Source of the DNA: Pseudomonadota bacterium
GTDB taxonomy: Bacteria > Desulfobacterota > Syntrophia > Syntrophales > UBA5619
Length of the DNA: 6,616 nt
Reading direction: 5' to 3'
NCBI GenBank assembly: GCA_018819165.1
Contig: JAHJQP010000091.1
Location: forward strand, 1-6,616
The notes below the pieces were generated by a model. The model was not told where the DNA came from and ran no database searches. It saw only the letters and a program-made list of their open reading frames with translations. A program made the position numbers and the translations under genes. Of this stretch, positions 5,696 to 6,616 are shown piece by piece. Numbering within the stretch: the stretch's first letter is position 1; each line of letters begins with the position of its first letter.

Positions 5696-5743
5696 ACAGG
5701 TTTGCTTTAAAATCATGAAATTATTCTGCCGGTAATAGGCTCT

Positions 5744-6142
5744 TTAATCTGCCTCCAGCAGAGAACTCAGCTTTACGTTGTAGTCCTGACGGGTCAATAC
5801 ATCAATGGTAGCCAGGATCTGGTCCGCCTTCTCGCTGGTTATATCGGCCTTCACGCCTTTTTTGACCAAGAATTCGAGGTCATAGGCATCGCGAATTTCC
5901 TTCCTATGCAGGAAATCTTCGATCTTTGACGTCATCATGTCCTGAAGCGGAATGGTCCGGACATACACCTGTACCGATGAAAAACGGCTGTACGCGATGG
6001 CCCGCTCGGTTCCGGCAATCTCAATCCCTTTGCGCATCTCCAGCTTCAAACTGCGGGGATAATCCGGCGATTTCAATTCAACGACCAGCGTGTGGAATTT
6101 ATCCGTCGCGTCCCGAATCTCATAAAGATGAAGGCGCCGTTT
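5744..6142 (-). pseudogene. C-terminal fragment of an AbiEii/AbiGii-family nucleotidyltransferase toxin
   Basis: The frame is open for 132 codons from just after a TAA at 6145-6143, with an internal ATG at 6076 giving 110 aa. It contains the C-terminal block of AbiEii (DUF1814-type) toxins, PLQDMMTSKIEDFLHRKEIR followed by DAYDLEFLVKKG. The conserved Lys and the R..EIRD.YDLEFL segment are intact. The N-terminal nucleotidyltransferase half with its GGT and DxD motifs is absent. Upstream, the reading continues as RRLHLYEIRDATDKFHTLVV and then runs into the antitoxin fragment in a different frame. This is best explained by an internal deletion that removed the antitoxin C-terminus and toxin N-terminus. 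It cannot be an active nucleotidyltransferase. Codon use is less GC-rich than that of the genes to the left, consistent with acquired DNA. Confidence 0.75.
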
Positions 6143-6261
6143 TTAACCTGACGGCTGCAGAGGACATGGGCAGCGGCCCTCGTGATGCCAAATTGACCGG
6201 CAACGTCCTCCGTCGTGAAAAACAGGTTTTTCTTTAATGACCGCCACGCGTCACGATTCAT
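6073..6261 (-). pseudogene. Truncated AbiEi-family antitoxin, N-terminal winged helix only
   Basis: This is a 62-aa reading frame. Residues about 11-47 (KNLFFTTEDVAGQFGITR, then AAAHVLCSRQVKNGAFI) look like the N-terminal winged helix of type IV AbiEi antitoxins, which are usually around 200 residues or longer and have a second domain that neutralises the toxin. After Ile45 the sequence no longer looks like the family and soon stops, and the downstream DNA instead encodes toxin C-terminus in another frame. It overlaps the toxin fragment by 70 bp. A weak AAGGAAG precedes the ATG, and a good promoter (TTGACA, 17 bp, TATTTT) is still present, so a small DNA-binding peptide could still be made. 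Retained function is speculative. Confidence 0.68.
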
Positions 6262-6291
6262 ATCAGGAATACTTCCTTAACTCTTTTGTTA

Positions 6292-6320
6292 AAAATATGT
6301 TCCTGCAACTGCCTTGTCAA
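6292..6320 (-). promoter_or_regulatory. Promoter of the AbiE-type remnant: TTGACA-N17-TATTTT
   Basis: On the minus strand a perfect -35 (TTGACA, 6320-6315) is followed after 17 bp by TATTTT (6297-6292). This predicts a start about 24 nt upstream of the ATG at 6261. It suggests the remnant was once a complete operon with its own promoter. Confidence 0.5.
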
Positions 6321-6374
6321 GAGGAAATATACGAGGAAGAAGTGAGGAGTAAGGAGGGAAGCAAATAATCGGGA

Positions 6375-6393
6375 GCTGTCCCCCCTTTTTGTT
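6375..6393 (-). repeat. 19-bp repeat AACAAAAAGGGGGGACAGC, right copy (inverted)
   Basis: On the plus strand it reads GCTGTCCCCCCTTTTTGTT and is preceded by GGGA, allowing a small GGGA-GCTG-TCCC hairpin followed by five T. It is the perfect inverse of 5578-5596. It ends one base before the -35 of the rightward antitoxin promoter and so separates the two divergent AbiE-type units. Confidence 0.75.
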
Positions 6394-6394
6394 C

Positions 6395-6422
6395 TTGACA
6401 ACGTTCGCAGATACTGTATATT
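6395..6422 (+). promoter_or_regulatory. Promoter of the rightward AbiEi-type gene: TTGACA-N16-TATATT
   Basis: A perfect -35 (6395-6400) and a 5/6 -10 (6417-6422) are separated by 16 bp. Transcription would begin near 6429, leaving a leader of about 15 nt before the ATG at 6444. Confidence 0.6.
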
Positions 6423-6443
6423 ACCGTGCAGGTGTTGAGAACT

Positions 6444-6616
6444 ATGCGCATCGTGGATATCATTAAAATCATCAAGAAGTCCGGGGTGAAGATCGTCTCT
6501 TTGTCCGATCTCAGGAAATTGCTGGATATTGAAAAAGACAATACGTCTTATAAAATAGCGGAAAAGCTGGTTGCCGAGAAGTTTTTGCTGCGGCTTAAAA
6601 AAGGGGTTTATCTCTC
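6444..6616 (+). CDS. AbiEi-type antitoxin, N-terminal part (runs off window end)
   Basis: 57 codons are visible before the edge. The translation starts MRIVDIIKIIKKSGVKIVSL, and the later part includes YKIAEKLVAEKFLLRLKKGV ending in YL. This is the pattern of the N-terminal winged helix of AbiEi-type (type IV) antitoxins: a helix-turn-helix, then Lys-rich LLRLKKGVYL closing the wing. The family role is to repress its own operon and antagonise an AbiEii nucleotidyltransferase toxin, which would be expected just downstream, outside the window. AGGTG lies 9 nt before the ATG. In-frame GTG (6432) and TTG (6435) starts are possible but less well placed. It is divergent from the decayed AbiE-type unit at 5744-6261, and the visible sequence is clearly different from that remnant, so it is not a simple duplicate. 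Confidence 0.65.
   Translation, partial: MRIVDIIKIIKKSGVKIVSLSDLRKLLDIEKDNTSYKIAEKLVAEKFLLRLKKGVYL

Noticed and set aside
5578..6393. Insertion sequence with 19-bp terminal inverted repeats
   Set aside because: There is no transposase between the repeats, no clear target duplication, and a third related copy lies outside the pair.
6317..6541. A 74-codon minus-strand frame
   Set aside because: It crosses two divergent promoters and the repeat, is antisense to the AbiEi-type start, and has no domain.
1..6616. CRISPR array, tRNA or rRNA genes
   Set aside because: No regularly spaced direct repeats, cloverleaf-like segments or conserved rRNA strings were seen on either strand.

Overview
The window looks like a piece of chromosome from a high-GC anaerobic bacterium, most plausibly a deltaproteobacterial (Syntrophia- or Desulfobacterota-like) lineage. 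This is inference. It rests on an ADP-forming acyl-CoA synthetase, a Cys-rich ferredoxin-type protein controlled by an FNR-type regulator, and intergenic repeat families (GGGGACAGC hairpins, GGGTCAGGTCTTGA, CCCTTCGA..CTCAGGG) that I remember from such genomes. No rRNA, tRNA or CRISPR array is visible, and no taxonomic marker gene is present.

Region A (1-4545, minus strand, GC-rich) holds four genes in one direction. In transcription order they are a Crp/Fnr-family regulator (3856-4545), a cupin plus antibiotic-biosynthesis-monooxygenase (ABM) fusion (3075-3731), an ADP-forming acyl-CoA synthetase of beta-alpha domain order (811-2994), and a histidine-phosphatase-fold protein lacking the usual second catalytic His (70-780). 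Gaps shrink from 124 to about 80 to 30 bp. The last two genes are almost certainly co-transcribed and the whole set may be one regulon. A terminator-like hairpin sits at the window edge after the last gene.

Region B (4546-4762) is a divergent control region between the regulator and the ferredoxin-type gene. It contains a perfect 18-bp palindrome, CTTTGAC-CTAT-GTCAAAG, which fits the FNR-type half-site expected from the regulator's ExxSR recognition helix. It also has an extended -10 (TGATATAAT) pointing at the ferredoxin gene, followed by three hairpin-forming elements including a 40-bp near-perfect palindrome ending 20 bp before the start codon.

Region C (4763-5578, plus) encodes a 271-aa ferredoxin-type protein. 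A dicluster N-terminus carries seven Cys instead of eight, and a Cys-rich C-terminal domain follows. I recognise its general type but not a proven function.

Region D (5579-6616) is visibly less GC-rich and looks like accessory DNA. It is a patchwork of dispersed repeats, then the decayed remains of an AbiE-type toxin-antitoxin operon on the minus strand (antitoxin N-terminus joined out of frame to toxin C-terminus). Divergent from it, the start of a second AbiEi-type antitoxin gene runs off the window end. A perfect 19-bp inverted repeat (5578-5596 and 6375-6393) brackets the remnant. The two candidate stories are an FNR-family redox/NO-responsive module coupling a ferredoxin-type protein with acyl-CoA metabolism, and a small repeat-flanked hotspot of abortive-infection genes.
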